64,000 bases of DNA from positions 1,020,355 to 1,084,354 of the forward strand of contig NZ_JABJVN010000001.1 of NCBI RefSeq assembly GCF_013618475.1. The letters are read 5' to 3'. Shown here piece after piece: positions 1 to 8,844 of the stretch. A program made the translations under genes and the position numbers. This stretch comes from Saccharibacillus deserti. GTDB lineage: Bacteria > Bacillota > Bacilli > Paenibacillales > Paenibacillaceae. Below the pieces are notes generated by a model, which saw only the letters and a list, made by a program, of their open reading frames with translations, was not told where the DNA came from and ran no database searches. The stretch's first letter is position 1, and each line of letters starts with the position of its first letter.

Positions 1-21
1 GTGCGAAACCGAACCTCTGAA

Positions 22-46
22 GAGACAAGCGTTAAACGCTTGTCTC
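22..46. promoter_or_regulatory. 25-bp perfect palindrome, probable operator
   Basis: The arms GAGACAAGCGTT and AACGCTTGTCTC are perfect inverted repeats around one central A. It could fold as a 10-bp hairpin with loop TTAAA, but only a short A-rich stretch follows, so it is a poor terminator. Its symmetry and place upstream of the aldo/keto reductase gene suit a TetR-type operator. It could also belong to a gene left of the window. Confidence 0.45.
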
Positions 47-176
47 GTATAAAAAGTAGGCTTTCGTTCGTCTCCTCCTTTTCGAAATAATTTTGGAATG
101 CGCTTTCTTTATAGGTTTTTCCGGGTAAAAAGAAAGAGGGCTTTAATTTGGGCGCCGAGACGAGGAGGATGTAAAA

Positions 177-1064
177 GTGGAGAAACGAACATATGGCAGT
201 ACAGGCATGGAGGTCAGCGTACTCGGTTTCGGAGCGTCCGAAATCGGCAGCGGCGTTTCGCAGCAGGATGTGGACAAGCTGCTTGGGAGCGCCATCGATG
301 CCGGATTGAATATTATCGATACGGCCGAATGCTACGGAGACAGCGAGGAATTGATCGGCAGGTCGATCGCTCACCGCCGCGACGATTTCTACCTGTTCAC
401 CAAATGCGGCCATGCCGCCGGTATAGACGGACCGGACTGGGATCCCGTTACGCTTGCCGCGACGATCGACCGGAGTCTCAAGCGTCTGCAGGTGGACCAT
501 GTGGACATGATTCATCTGCACAGCTGCTCGGAAGAAGTACTGCGCCGAGGCGAAGTGATCGAAGTGCTGCAGCAGGCGAAAAAAGCGGGCAAAACCCGTT
601 ATATCGGCTACAGCGGCGATACCGCGGATGCTTTGTATGCGATCCGGACAGACGCGTTCGACAGTCTGGAAACGTCGCTGAACGTGGCGGATCAGGAAGC
701 GATCGAACTGACGCTGCCGGAAGCGGTGAAGCGGAATATGGGCGTTACGATCAAACGTCCGATTGCCAATGCCGCCTGGCTGTTCGATACCGTGGAACCG
801 TCGGATTATGCCTACGTGTATTGGAAACGGCTGCGCGATTTGAATTACGGGTTTCAGTCCCAAGAAGACTCTGTCGCGACCGCGCTGCGCTTTACGCTGT
901 CGACGCCGGGCGTGCATACCGCGATCGTAGGCACGACGAAGCCGGACCGCTGGCATCAGAATGCCAAGCTGCTCGAAGCCGGTCCGCTGGAAGCCGAACG
1001 GTACGAAGAAATTGTCCGCCGCTGGCGGGAAATCGCACCCGCGGATTGGACCGGCCGAACCTGA
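177..1064 (+). CDS. aldo/keto reductase family oxidoreductase
   Basis: 295-residue cytosolic protein of the NAD(P)H-dependent aldo/keto reductase TIM-barrel family, expected to reduce aldehydes or ketones. The catalytic tetrad is visible: Asp48 and Tyr53 in IIDTAECYG, Lys76 in LFTKCG, and His115 in MIHLHS. The late segment GTTKPDRWHQN is the usual NADP-phosphate-binding region. The GTG start is set by GAGGAGG at 162-168, nine bases upstream; a longer overlapping frame from 98 is a shadow. It appears monocistronic, with a strong terminator immediately after it. The substrate cannot be told from sequence. It is a different subfamily from the second aldo/keto reductase at 33.7 kb. Confidence 0.9.
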   Translation: MEKRTYGSTGMEVSVLGFGASEIGSGVSQQDVDKLLGSAIDAGLNIIDTAECYGDSEELIGRSIAHRRDDFYLFTKCGHAAGIDGPDWDPVTLAATIDRSLKRLQVDHVDMIHLHSCSEEVLRRGEVIEVLQQAKKAGKTRYIGYSGDTADALYAIRTDAFDSLETSLNVADQEAIELTLPEAVKRNMGVTIKRPIANAAWLFDTVEPSDYAYVYWKRLRDLNYGFQSQEDSVATALRFTLSTPGVHTAIVGTTKPDRWHQNAKLLEAGPLEAERYEEIVRRWREIAPADWTGRT

Positions 1065-1074
1065 GACTGCATAC

Positions 1075-1118
1075 AAAAGCCCCCTGATTCCGCTCAAGCG
1101 GACAGGGGGCTTTTTTTA
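1075..1118. terminator. Rho-independent terminator after aldo/keto reductase
   Basis: AAAAGCCCCCTG pairs with CAGGGGGCTTTT, with an inner CGCTCAAGCG mini-hairpin and a T7 run. It also lies just beyond the stop of the opposing membrane-protein gene, so it may serve both strands. Confidence 0.9.
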
Positions 1119-1161
1119 TAAGCAAGAGTAGCTTCAAGCTCAAGCCTTCTTGTTCGAAGCG

Positions 1162-2292
1162 TCAGAGATACATCTGAGATCTCATCTTAAACCAGTCGAA
1201 CACGTGATTCGCAAGTACTTTCAGTACCGCATAACCGGGAACGGCCACCAGAATGCCACCGACGCCGAAAAGATTGCCGGCGGTCAAAATGACGAAAATG
1301 ATCGTAATGGGATGAATCTTAAGCGACTTGCCCATGATTTGCGGCGAAATGAATTTGCCTTCCACCAGCTGTACGACCGTCCAGACGATAACCATTTTGA
1401 GCAGCATGATAGGTGAAGTGACCGCCGCCACGATAAGAGCCGGCGTAATCGCGATCGCGGGACCGAGATACGGAACGATAGCGGTACACGCGGCAACGAT
1501 TGCCAGAACGAGCGAATATTCAAGTCCGATAATCCGGTAGCCGATATAGAGGAGCACACCGATACACATGCTGACGATGATCTGACCGCGAATATACGAG
1601 CTGATCTGGTGATTCGTTTCTTTGAGAACGGTCAATGTGCCCGGACGGAGTTTGGTCGGGATAAAGCTCAAGATATAATCCGGCAGCTTATGTCCGTCTT
1701 TCAGCAGATAGAAGAGGATAAAAGGCAGCGTGACGATAGCCAGCACCAGTTCTTTGACTACGCCGAGAAGTCCTCCTATACCCGACCAGGTGTGATTGAG
1801 GATCGTGGTGGCCCGTTCGGAAAAGGTGCTGACGATCTCCTGCGTATTCAGACTGGTGGCCGTCTGGAATTGGGTGACCAGATCGCTGCCGATCCATTTC
1901 TCGAATTCGGTCTGGATCGTTTGGCTGTAGGCCGGGAAATTTTCGAAAAAGCCCAACAGCTGCTCGCGGATCACCGGCACGATCAAGATAATGATGGTAG
2001 TCAGAGCACCGATGACGAGCACATACAAACAGAGGATAGTATACACCCGTTTAACCTTTTTCTTTTCCATAAAATCGACGATCGGGTTGAGCAGGTAATA
2101 AACGACACCCGTCAGAATAATCGGCAAAACGATCGTCTTGACCAGTACCCACAGCGGATTGAAAATGAACGATATTTTGGAAAAGACGAGCACGTTTACG
2201 CCGACCAACAGCGCAATAAACAAAAACAGCACAAATTTGTTGTTCAGGAATAATCTTCGAAACCTTCCTGACCAGACTCTCGGTTGGTTCAT
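1162..2292 (-). CDS. AI-2E family transporter (PerM/YueF-type membrane protein)
   Basis: 376-residue polytopic protein of the AI-2E exporter/PerM family. It has about eight hydrophobic segments: a pair near residues 20-65, one near 75-95, and a dense group in the C-terminal half containing the family-like stretches [18 protein letters not shown] and PYLGPAIAI. Known members export quorum-sensing AI-2 or act as Na+/H+ antiporters, so the substrate here is open. I chose the ATG of MNQPRVW because GGAGAAG lies six bases upstream; an in-frame ATG at 2331 has only a weak site. No close partner gene is co-directional. Confidence 0.85.
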   Translation of the reverse strand: MNQPRVWSGRFRRLFLNNKFVLFLFIALLVGVNVLVFSKISFIFNPLWVLVKTIVLPIILTGVVYYLLNPIVDFMEKKKVKRVYTILCLYVLVIGALTTIIILIVPVIREQLLGFFENFPAYSQTIQTEFEKWIGSDLVTQFQTATSLNTQEIVSTFSERATTILNHTWSGIGGLLGVVKELVLAIVTLPFILFYLLKDGHKLPDYILSFIPTKLRPGTLTVLKETNHQISSYIRGQIIVSMCIGVLLYIGYRIIGLEYSLVLAIVAACTAIVPYLGPAIAITPALIVAAVTSPIMLLKMVIVWTVVQLVEGKFISPQIMGKSLKIHPITIIFVILTAGNLFGVGGILVAVPGYAVLKVLANHVFDWFKMRSQMYL

Positions 2293-2373
2293 TCGGCACT
2301 TCTCCATTCTTGGCTTAATCTTTCCGCACATTCTTTCTTAGTAAGCATACAAAACGCACAAAACCGACGCAAG

Positions 2374-2964
2374 TCAGCGGCGATCCGAAACGGACGTTTT
2401 TTCCGGCGGGTCTCCTTCGGCTCCGTAAAACCCGTGCATCTGCAGCAGCAGAGCCAGTTGTCCGACCATTTTGGCCGCCGGGTACGGCATGGAACGGATG
2501 ATCCACCATTCGAACAGTCCGGAGATGGCTGTCGTTACGAATTGAACGGCGATTTCGCGGTTGATTCGCGCGTCATGAACGCGGAGGTCGAATTGTTGTT
2601 CCACGCCCTGCTGCAGCAGCGCGGATAACCGCAGGCGAAAAGCCGGCAGGCTGTCGCCCTGGATCAGTACCGAATAAACCTCGAACCGGCTCTCCAGATA
2701 CTCGAACGTGCGCAGCATCGAAGTTTCGGGCGATTCGTCCGGACGGATCGGCCGGCAGCTTTCGTTCAACTGCTGAAGATAGGTGTCGATACACTGGTTC
2801 AGTAGATCGAATTTGTCTTCGAAATGCAGATACACGGTTCCGCGGTTGACGTCTGCGCGCTCGGCAATTTCCTGAATGGTGATCCGTTCGAATTTTTTTT
2901 CTTTGAGCAGTTCAATCAGCGCTTCGAATAATCCTTCTCTCGTTTTGCGAACGCGTCTGTCCAT
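2374..2964 (-). CDS. TetR/AcrR family transcriptional regulator
   Basis: 196-residue regulator. The N-terminal TetR helix-turn-helix spans about residues 10-52, with the recognition part IAERADVNRGTVYLHFEDK around 34-51; the rest is a helical ligand/dimer domain. AAGGAG lies 11 bases before the ATG. It is divergent from the ketopantoate-reductase-like gene at 3137 across a 172-bp gap containing short inverted repeats, so control of itself and that neighbour is the simplest inference. The ligand is unknown. Confidence 0.9.
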   Translation of the reverse strand: MDRRVRKTREGLFEALIELLKEKKFERITIQEIAERADVNRGTVYLHFEDKFDLLNQCIDTYLQQLNESCRPIRPDESPETSMLRTFEYLESRFEVYSVLIQGDSLPAFRLRLSALLQQGVEQQFDLRVHDARINREIAVQFVTTAISGLFEWWIIRSMPYPAAKMVGQLALLLQMHGFYGAEGDPPEKTSVSDRR

Positions 2965-3002
2965 CGGTTTTTGGCTCCTTTACTGAACAAAGATAGGGGG
3001 CG

Positions 3003-3018
3003 TGTCGCGAAAACGACA
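3003..3018. promoter_or_regulatory. possible operator in TetR/panE-like intergenic gap
   Basis: TGTCG-N6-CGACA inverted repeat between the divergent TetR and reductase genes. A second short palindrome, AACAGCTGTT, lies at 3077-3086. Either could be the TetR site; the arms are short, so this is weak. Confidence 0.3.
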
Positions 3019-3136
3019 AAAAGGCCCACATCAACGATTGCCGCTTGCCCGGATCTCGCTTACGTTAAAAATAATCAACAGCTGTTAAGGAATCAACATT
3101 TGTCGATAAATATACCGTAAAGCGAGAAGGAGAACA

Positions 3137-4084
3137 ATGATGCGAATATTGATTTATGGAGCAGGCGTATTAGGAAGTGCAGTGGCCCATCTGCTGATGC
3201 AGGGCAAACACGAGGTGACGATGCTGGCAAGGGGAATAAGGGCGCAGCAGTTGGAACAAAGCGGATTGGTCATTCGGCATCATTTTCAAAAAAGAACAAC
3301 AACAGATTGGCCGCGGGTCATTCGCAAGCTTGAAGCGGACGATCGGTATGATCTGATCTTTACGGTAATGAAATATTCGGATCTCGAAGCGGTACTGCCG
3401 AATCTGGCGGACAATATAAGCGAGAACATCGTCATGATCGGCAATAATCCCGATATCGCGGCGACGGAAGCGGGGATTCAGCGGTTGGCCGGCGGACGGA
3501 AACGACTGTCGTTCGGTTTTCAGCTTGGAGGCGGCATCCGCAGAGAAGACGGAACCGTCATATCGATCCAAACCGGCGCGGGAAAACTTATTGTGGGAGC
3601 TCTGAACGGAGAAATTGAATTTCTGCTTCTTCTTCAGCAGGCATTTGCCGACAGCCGCTGCAAACTTGTCATTCACAGCAATATCGATGCCTGGCTCAAA
3701 ACTCATATGATCTCGGTCGTGCCGCTGGCCGCCGCATGGAGCAGCCGGGGAGGCGACGTCAAAGGGGTAGCGAGCGACAGGGTACTGCTGCGGCAGGTGG
3801 TCGAGGCGATGGCGGAAGGGTTGGAGCTGCTCGAAGCCGCCGGCTATCCGGCGGTGCCGGCACTGCAGGCCCAAATCATCCGCCGGCACAAAGCTGCGGT
3901 ACGCGTGCTGCTAAGTTTGTATCATCGGCTGCCGGCTGCGCGGTTGATCGACGGTTCTTTTGCGGAAATCGAAAGTTTGGACGCTGTTTTCCGCGGATGG
4001 GCGCAAACTCAGGGACAAACGGCACCGGCGTGGAACCGCCTGCTCCAGGAAGCGCAAAACCATAGACAGGTCATTTCGAACTAA
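3137..4084 (+). CDS. ketopantoate reductase (ApbA/PanE) family protein
   Basis: 315-residue protein with an N-terminal Rossmann fold (GAGVLG, residues 8-13) and the helical C-terminal ApbA domain. True PanE reduces 2-dehydropantoate to pantoate with NADPH in coenzyme A synthesis. Many paralogues with this architecture act on other 2-keto substrates, and the pairing with a dedicated TetR regulator suggests such a specialised role. Two tandem ATGs occur at 3137 and 3140. GGAG at 3129-3132 is better spaced for the second, so the product may be one residue shorter. A 42-base A-rich repeat begins shortly after the stop. Confidence 0.75.
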   Translation: MMRILIYGAGVLGSAVAHLLMQGKHEVTMLARGIRAQQLEQSGLVIRHHFQKRTTTDWPRVIRKLEADDRYDLIFTVMKYSDLEAVLPNLADNISENIVMIGNNPDIAATEAGIQRLAGGRKRLSFGFQLGGGIRREDGTVISIQTGAGKLIVGALNGEIEFLLLLQQAFADSRCKLVIHSNIDAWLKTHMISVVPLAAAWSSRGGDVKGVASDRVLLRQVVEAMAEGLELLEAAGYPAVPALQAQIIRRHKAAVRVLLSLYHRLPAARLIDGSFAEIESLDAVFRGWAQTQGQTAPAWNRLLQEAQNHRQVISN

Positions 4085-4096
4085 AAAAATCATTAA

Positions 4097-4138
4097 ATGA
4101 AAAATTCACAATAACAAAAACAAAAAAAACTAGAAAAA
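4097..4138. repeat. A-rich intergenic repeat, copy 1
   Basis: Starts with atgaaaaattcacaataa, followed by an A-rich tail with scattered C. The same 18 bases and a similar tail occur at 29193-29234. Both copies lie shortly after a plus-strand stop codon and upstream of a promoter. Function unknown. Confidence 0.6.
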
Positions 4139-4175
4139 GGAAGCAGCCGGCACCGCCTTTTTACGCAAACAACCT

Positions 4176-4204
4176 TTGAATAAAGGCTGAACTTATTGTA
4201 TGAT
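4176..4204 (+). promoter_or_regulatory. sigma-A promoter of the agu operon
   Basis: TTGAAT (4176-4181), a 17-base spacer and TATGAT (4199-4204), about 60 bases before the aguA start. Confidence 0.65.
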
Positions 4205-4264
4205 GGTGTTCGCGAATAAGAGGTTTTTTGCGCGATCATTTTCCAGGCAAGGGGACGACTAACG

Positions 4265-5299
4265 ATGAATCCGAAAGCTCTTCATTATACAATGCCCGCC
4301 GAGTGGGCCCCGCACGAACGCACGATGCTGTCCTGGCCGATCCAATCTTCGATGGTATATCCGGACAATTACGAAGAAGTCTGCGGCGGTTACGCCGAAC
4401 TGGTCAAAGCGATTGCCGAGTTCGAACCGGTCACGCTGATCGTGAATCCGGAAGACGAGGAGCGGCTGCGTCCGATCTTCGCCGGACATCCGGTCGAACT
4501 GCTGGCGATTGCCCATAACGACGCCTGGCTGCGGGACAATGGTCCGACGATCGTCGTGAACGAAGACGGCGAGCGAGCCGGCATCAACTGGGGCTTCAAT
4601 GCCTGGGGCGGCAAGTACTCGCCCTGGGATCTGGACGACGCGGTAGCACCGGCGGTGCTCGAGCATCTGGGACTGCGCCGGTTCGACGCACCGCTCGTGC
4701 TTGAAGGCGGTTCGATCCATGTCGACGGAGAAGGTACGCTGCTGACCACGGAAGAATGCCTGCTGAACGAGAACCGCAATCCTTCGCTGAGCCGCGAGGA
4801 GATCGAACGTTACGTCCGAGAATTCACCAATGTCGAGAAGATCATCTGGCTGAACCGCGGGCTGGCCGGCGACGAGACGGACGGTCATGTCGACAACGCC
4901 GCCTGTTTCGCCGCGCCGGGCAAAGTCATCATCCAGGTCTGCGACGATCCGGAGGACGACAATTACGCGATTACGCAGGAGAACCTGCGTATTCTGGAAC
5001 AATCGACAGATGCACGCGGACGCCGGCTCGAGATCGTCAAGATCCAGCAGCCGCCCCATACCGAATATGAAGGCAGCCGCCTGACCCTCAGCTACCTGAA
5101 CTTTTACTTCGTTAACGGAGGCATTATTCTGCCGGTCTTCGGCGGAGCCGCCGAGGAGACCGACCGTCTGGCCGAAGAAGTGCTCCAGCAAACGTTCCCC
5201 GACTACCGGATTCGTACCGTCGACGGTATGGCCGTGATCCGTGAAGGCGGCAACGTGCACTGCACCACCCAGCAGATTCCGGCGGGACGCCAAAACTAA
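4265..5299 (+). CDS. aguA: agmatine deiminase
   Basis: 344-residue peptidyl-arginine-deiminase-fold enzyme that hydrolyses agmatine to N-carbamoylputrescine and ammonia. Diagnostic parts are AWLRDNGP near residue 90, the EGG loop, the GDETDGHVDN block holding active-site Asp and His, and the C-terminal GGNVHCTTQQIP with nucleophile Cys333. Length matches the family. AAGGGG precedes the ATG at a good distance. It is followed after 48 bases by the N-carbamoylputrescine amidase gene, completing the agmatine route to putrescine. A long antisense open frame across both genes is a composition shadow. Confidence 0.95.
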   Translation: MNPKALHYTMPAEWAPHERTMLSWPIQSSMVYPDNYEEVCGGYAELVKAIAEFEPVTLIVNPEDEERLRPIFAGHPVELLAIAHNDAWLRDNGPTIVVNEDGERAGINWGFNAWGGKYSPWDLDDAVAPAVLEHLGLRRFDAPLVLEGGSIHVDGEGTLLTTEECLLNENRNPSLSREEIERYVREFTNVEKIIWLNRGLAGDETDGHVDNAACFAAPGKVIIQVCDDPEDDNYAITQENLRILEQSTDARGRRLEIVKIQQPPHTEYEGSRLTLSYLNFYFVNGGIILPVFGGAAEETDRLAEEVLQQTFPDYRIRTVDGMAVIREGGNVHCTTQQIPAGRQN

Positions 5300-5347
5300 A
5301 TATCGAAGAACGAATCGACCATAGAGAACCGTAAATCGAGAGGAGAA

Positions 5348-6241
5348 GTGAATTTCCCCATGAGAAAAGTGAAAGTGGCCGCAACCCAGATGAGCTGCAC
5401 TTGGGACATCGACGACAATATCCGCAAAGCCGAAGCACTGGTGCGCAAAGCGGCGGCGGAAGGCGCACAGGTCATCCTGCTGCAGGAATTGTTCGAGACG
5501 CCTTATTTCTGCCAAAAAGAAAAAGCCGAATACTATCAGTACGCAACGGAACTCGAGAGCAACAAAGCGATCCACCATTTCAAGCAGATCGCCAAAGAGC
5601 TGGAAGTCGTACTGCCGATCAGCTTCTATGAAAAGAAAAACTATGCCCGCTACAACGCGCTCGCGATGATCGACGCGGACGGCGAGATCATGGGCACGTA
5701 TCGCAAAAGCCATATTCCGGACGGACCGGGTTACGAAGAGAAATTCTACTTCAATCCGGGCGATACCGGCTTCAAAGTATGGAATACCCGCTACGGCAAA
5801 ATCGGCGTCGGCATCTGCTGGGATCAATGGTATCCCGAAGCCGCCCGCGCCATGGCGCTGATGGGCGCGGAGATCCTGCTGTACCCGACCGCGATCGGGT
5901 CCGAGCCGCAGGACAGCTCGATCGACTCCAAAGACCATTGGCAGGCGTGCATGCTCGGTCATGCCGGTTCCAATCTGATTCCGGTCATCGCGTCCAACCG
6001 GATCGGTCCGGAGAGCGACGAAGATTCGTCGATCAACTTCTACGGCTCCTCGTTTATCGCGGGACCGCGCGGCAGCAAAATCGTCGAAGCCAGCCGTGAC
6101 CAAGAAGAAGTGCTGACCGCCGAATTCGACCTCGACCAGCTCGAGATCGACCGCATCGAGTGGGGCGTTTTCCGCGACCGGAGACCGGAACTGTACGGCG
6201 TGCTGGCCACGTACGACGGCGAACGGAAAATGGGGCAGTAA
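5348..6241 (+). CDS. aguB: N-carbamoylputrescine amidase
   Basis: 297-residue carbon-nitrogen hydrolase (nitrilase superfamily) converting N-carbamoylputrescine to putrescine, CO2 and ammonia. The Glu-Lys-Cys triad is present: Glu47 (LLQELFE), Lys120 (YRKSHIPDG) and Cys157 (GVGICWDQWYPE). It is the second gene of the aguA-aguB operon and ends in a strong terminator. The start is uncertain. GTG at 5348 is close to AGGAG (5341-5345), while the ATG at 5360, giving MRKVKVAATQ as is usual for the family, has a 12-14 base gap. Function is unaffected. Confidence 0.95.
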   Translation: MNFPMRKVKVAATQMSCTWDIDDNIRKAEALVRKAAAEGAQVILLQELFETPYFCQKEKAEYYQYATELESNKAIHHFKQIAKELEVVLPISFYEKKNYARYNALAMIDADGEIMGTYRKSHIPDGPGYEEKFYFNPGDTGFKVWNTRYGKIGVGICWDQWYPEAARAMALMGAEILLYPTAIGSEPQDSSIDSKDHWQACMLGHAGSNLIPVIASNRIGPESDEDSSINFYGSSFIAGPRGSKIVEASRDQEEVLTAEFDLDQLEIDRIEWGVFRDRRPELYGVLATYDGERKMGQ

Positions 6242-6261
6242 GCCTCCGCATTTGAACGAGC

Positions 6262-6299
6262 AAAAGCCGTCCCTTCTGCAGAAGGGACGGCTTTTTTTG
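6262..6299 (+). terminator. terminator of aguA-aguB
   Basis: AAAAGCCGTCCCTTCT pairs with the following AGAAGGGACGGCTTTT around a short GC loop, with a T7 run. Confidence 0.9.
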
Positions 6300-6370
6300 A
6301 GTGTTATTCTTGACGGCCGCAAGCTCAAGGATTGGCTGCCTGCACGTATTCGCTGCGGGCTAACCTTCTT

Positions 6371-8632
6371 TTAAACTTCCTGGTCCCAATCGGAGAGAGC
6401 AGCCGTTTCTTCGGGCATGGCCGGCAGATACAGGGTGAATGTACTGCCTGAGCCTTCCCGGCTCTCAAGCGTCATGCAGCCGCCGAGCAGACGGGCGAAT
6501 TCCCGGCAGATCGACAAGCCGAGTCCGGTTCCGCCATACATGCGCTCCGTGCCGCCGTCCGCCTGACGAAACGCTTCGAAAATCATCTCGCGTTTGTCTT
6601 CGGCAATACCGATTCCCGTATCGCAGACCGTAACGGAGATCGCGGGCCTGTTTTCGGAAGCGCCGGGTGCGGAGCAGGGCAGCTTGGAAGCGGACACGGT
6701 TTGCACCGTGCACGATACTTTGCCTTTTTGCGTAAACTTGAAAGCATTGGAGAGCAGATTTTTGAGGATCTGCTGCAGTCTTTTGCCATCGGTATAGAAA
6801 AATTCGGGAACATCTTCGGCAACCGATATTTCGAATTCCAGGTTTTTTTGTCGGGCGGTCGCTTCGAATCCGTAGCGGGCAAGTTCGGAGAAATCATGCA
6901 GCGACACGGCTTCGCGCGTAATCTCCAGCATGCCGGCTTCCACTTTTGACAGATCCAGAACATCATTGACAATGTTCAGAAGCTCCTGCCCCGAACGGTT
7001 GATGATTTCGGCATAACTTTTGTCTTCGCTTTCGGCATATTCGGGATTCTCCGCAATCAATTGGGACAAGATCAGGATACTGTTGAGAGGCGTCCGAAGT
7101 TCGTGCGACATATTGGCCAAAAATTCGGATTTGTATTGGGAAGAGCGGCGCAGTTCTTCGGCGGTCGCTTCCAGCTCCTGCTTCGCGTCGAGCAGTTCGC
7201 GGCGGCTGTTTTCGGCCTGGGCGTACTGCTGTTTGAGGCGGACGTTGACGGAACGCAGTTCGTGCTGCTGGGTCTGAAGCTCTTCGGTCAGCATCTGCGA
7301 TTCCCGAAGCAGCCGTTCCACTTCCGTACGGCCCGATATGTTCTGCAGCGCAATGCCGAGGGTCGAACGGAGCTGCCTGATCAGTTCGCGGTGCAGGGGA
7401 GAGAAGGTCTGCAGCGAAGCGAATTCCACGACCGCTTCGATCCGGTCGTCGGCTTCGATCGGTACGACCCAGAGCTGCCGCGGACGGAATTCCGCGTTTC
7501 CCGTCCGAAGCATGCCTTCGTAGCTTTCGGGAATATCGATCAGAATTTCGCGGCCGTCGTGAGCGGCCTGCCCGACCAGACCTTCGCCGATTTCGAAGTG
7601 CGGCCGGGTATCCGACGGACTGCCGTCGGCATAAGACGCGAGGCGGGAGAAGCGGGTCTGTCCGTTCTTGTATTCGCGAATATAGAACAATCCGGAAGAT
7701 GCGTTTACGGCCGGAGCCACGATCGACAAAAACATACGTGCAAGCATATCCCGATCGGATACTTGATGATACAGAAGTACCAGCTCGTTGAGACGGGTCT
7801 GAAGCCAATTGTTTTCTTCGATGCGCTGATTCGATTCGCGGACCCTGCGGTTATGGTCTTCAAGCGCATCGAGCATATGATTGTAACCCCGCGTGATATC
7901 GCTGATCTCGTCGTCATTTTCCACCTGCAAACGGGACATTTTCTCGACGGCGCCCGGATCGAAACGATCCATGACGTCCGTAATACGGCGCAGGCTGCGT
8001 CCCGTTCCCCGGATCACCCACAATGCGCAGGCCACTCCGATCAGAATAATCGCGAGAGCGGAGATGGCGCTGACGACCAGAATCTGATTGAACCGGTCGT
8101 CCGCTTCCTGCTGCGCCCGTTTCATTTTTTCTTCCTGCATCCCCGTGTAATTCCCCAGATTACGCAGCAAATTGGTGCGTATGCCCTGCGCTTCTTCGAC
8201 GAACAACACGGCCGCGGTTTGGGATCTGCCCTGTTCGAGTGCTGTATTTATGCGCTTCACAACTTCCATATAACGGTCCATCCCTTGCTGGATCGAATCG
8301 AGCAGACCCGCATTGGCATCGCTACCGACGTGGAGCTGAAGATACGATAGATGCGTATAGGCAGCCGAACTGCGTCTGGCGATCAGGGAAGTATGCATCG
8401 TGACCTGCCGGGAATCGGTTTCGTTGAGGAGATAGCCTACCTCGCTGTCGAGATAGGAGAAGTTGTTGCGAAACGCGGCCGAGCGGCTGACCTTTTCATA
8501 GCGCTCGTCCATGATCTCCGACAAATTTTGCCGAACTCCGTCGAGCATGGCGGCCAGTACAAACAGCAGAATCATCAGCGCGAACAGAATCGTTCCGAAG
8601 CCGAGCAGCTGTTTTTTTCGATAGCTCATCAT
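6371..8632 (-). CDS. membrane sensor histidine kinase (HAMP-GAF-HisKA-HATPase)
   Basis: 753-residue sensor kinase. In order: a membrane segment near residues 8-28, an extracytoplasmic helical region of about 155 residues (CHASE3/four-helix-bundle style), a second membrane segment near 186-209, HAMP, a GAF-like domain, a coiled coil near 430-500, then HisKA with SHELRTPLNS and a HATPase domain with KNLLSNAFKF, DTGIGI and GGTGLGLSI. No receiver domain or neighbouring response regulator is visible, so its partner lies elsewhere. I chose the ATG pair at 8632/8629 after AGGAAG; an upstream TTG in frame has no ribosome site. The signal is unknown. Confidence 0.9.
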   Translation of the reverse strand: MMSYRKKQLLGFGTILFALMILLFVLAAMLDGVRQNLSEIMDERYEKVSRSAAFRNNFSYLDSEVGYLLNETDSRQVTMHTSLIARRSSAAYTHLSYLQLHVGSDANAGLLDSIQQGMDRYMEVVKRINTALEQGRSQTAAVLFVEEAQGIRTNLLRNLGNYTGMQEEKMKRAQQEADDRFNQILVVSAISALAIILIGVACALWVIRGTGRSLRRITDVMDRFDPGAVEKMSRLQVENDDEISDITRGYNHMLDALEDHNRRVRESNQRIEENNWLQTRLNELVLLYHQVSDRDMLARMFLSIVAPAVNASSGLFYIREYKNGQTRFSRLASYADGSPSDTRPHFEIGEGLVGQAAHDGREILIDIPESYEGMLRTGNAEFRPRQLWVVPIEADDRIEAVVEFASLQTFSPLHRELIRQLRSTLGIALQNISGRTEVERLLRESQMLTEELQTQQHELRSVNVRLKQQYAQAENSRRELLDAKQELEATAEELRRSSQYKSEFLANMSHELRTPLNSILILSQLIAENPEYAESEDKSYAEIINRSGQELLNIVNDVLDLSKVEAGMLEITREAVSLHDFSELARYGFEATARQKNLEFEISVAEDVPEFFYTDGKRLQQILKNLLSNAFKFTQKGKVSCTVQTVSASKLPCSAPGASENRPAISVTVCDTGIGIAEDKREMIFEAFRQADGGTERMYGGTGLGLSICREFARLLGGCMTLESREGSGSTFTLYLPAMPEETAALSDWDQEV

Positions 8633-8785
8633 GGCTCTTCCTGCTTTCCGGTTCAAATTGAAATGGCTCTACACGTTTTTACCTTAAAGCCGGGTTCTTG
8701 AAGCAATGCGACGTGAGCTTTGTGACAAGAAACAGCAGGGAGAGGAACACGGCAGAGAGAAGGAATATACAAGCGCAGCGAGATA

Positions 8786-8794
8786 TGTTACAAT
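8786..8794 (+). promoter_or_regulatory. possible extended -10 promoter of the yidC leader
   Basis: TG-T-TACAAT (extended -10 form) about 50 bases before the leader ORF. No good -35 was found, so confidence is low. Confidence 0.35.
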
Positions 8795-8844
8795 ATTCAC
8801 AATTAAAGAATCATTAATTTGAACGGCGAAAGGAGGTGAATCCT

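Noticed and set aside
4097-4114. Rex operator reading of the A-rich repeat (TGAA-AAA-TTCA)
   Set aside because: Half-site spacing is one base short of the TTGTGAA-N4-TTCACAA consensus and the left arm is poor.
4259-6328. Long minus-strand open frame (689 residues) antisense to aguA-aguB
   Set aside because: It mirrors the codon bias of two well-recognised genes and its translation has no family-like motifs.
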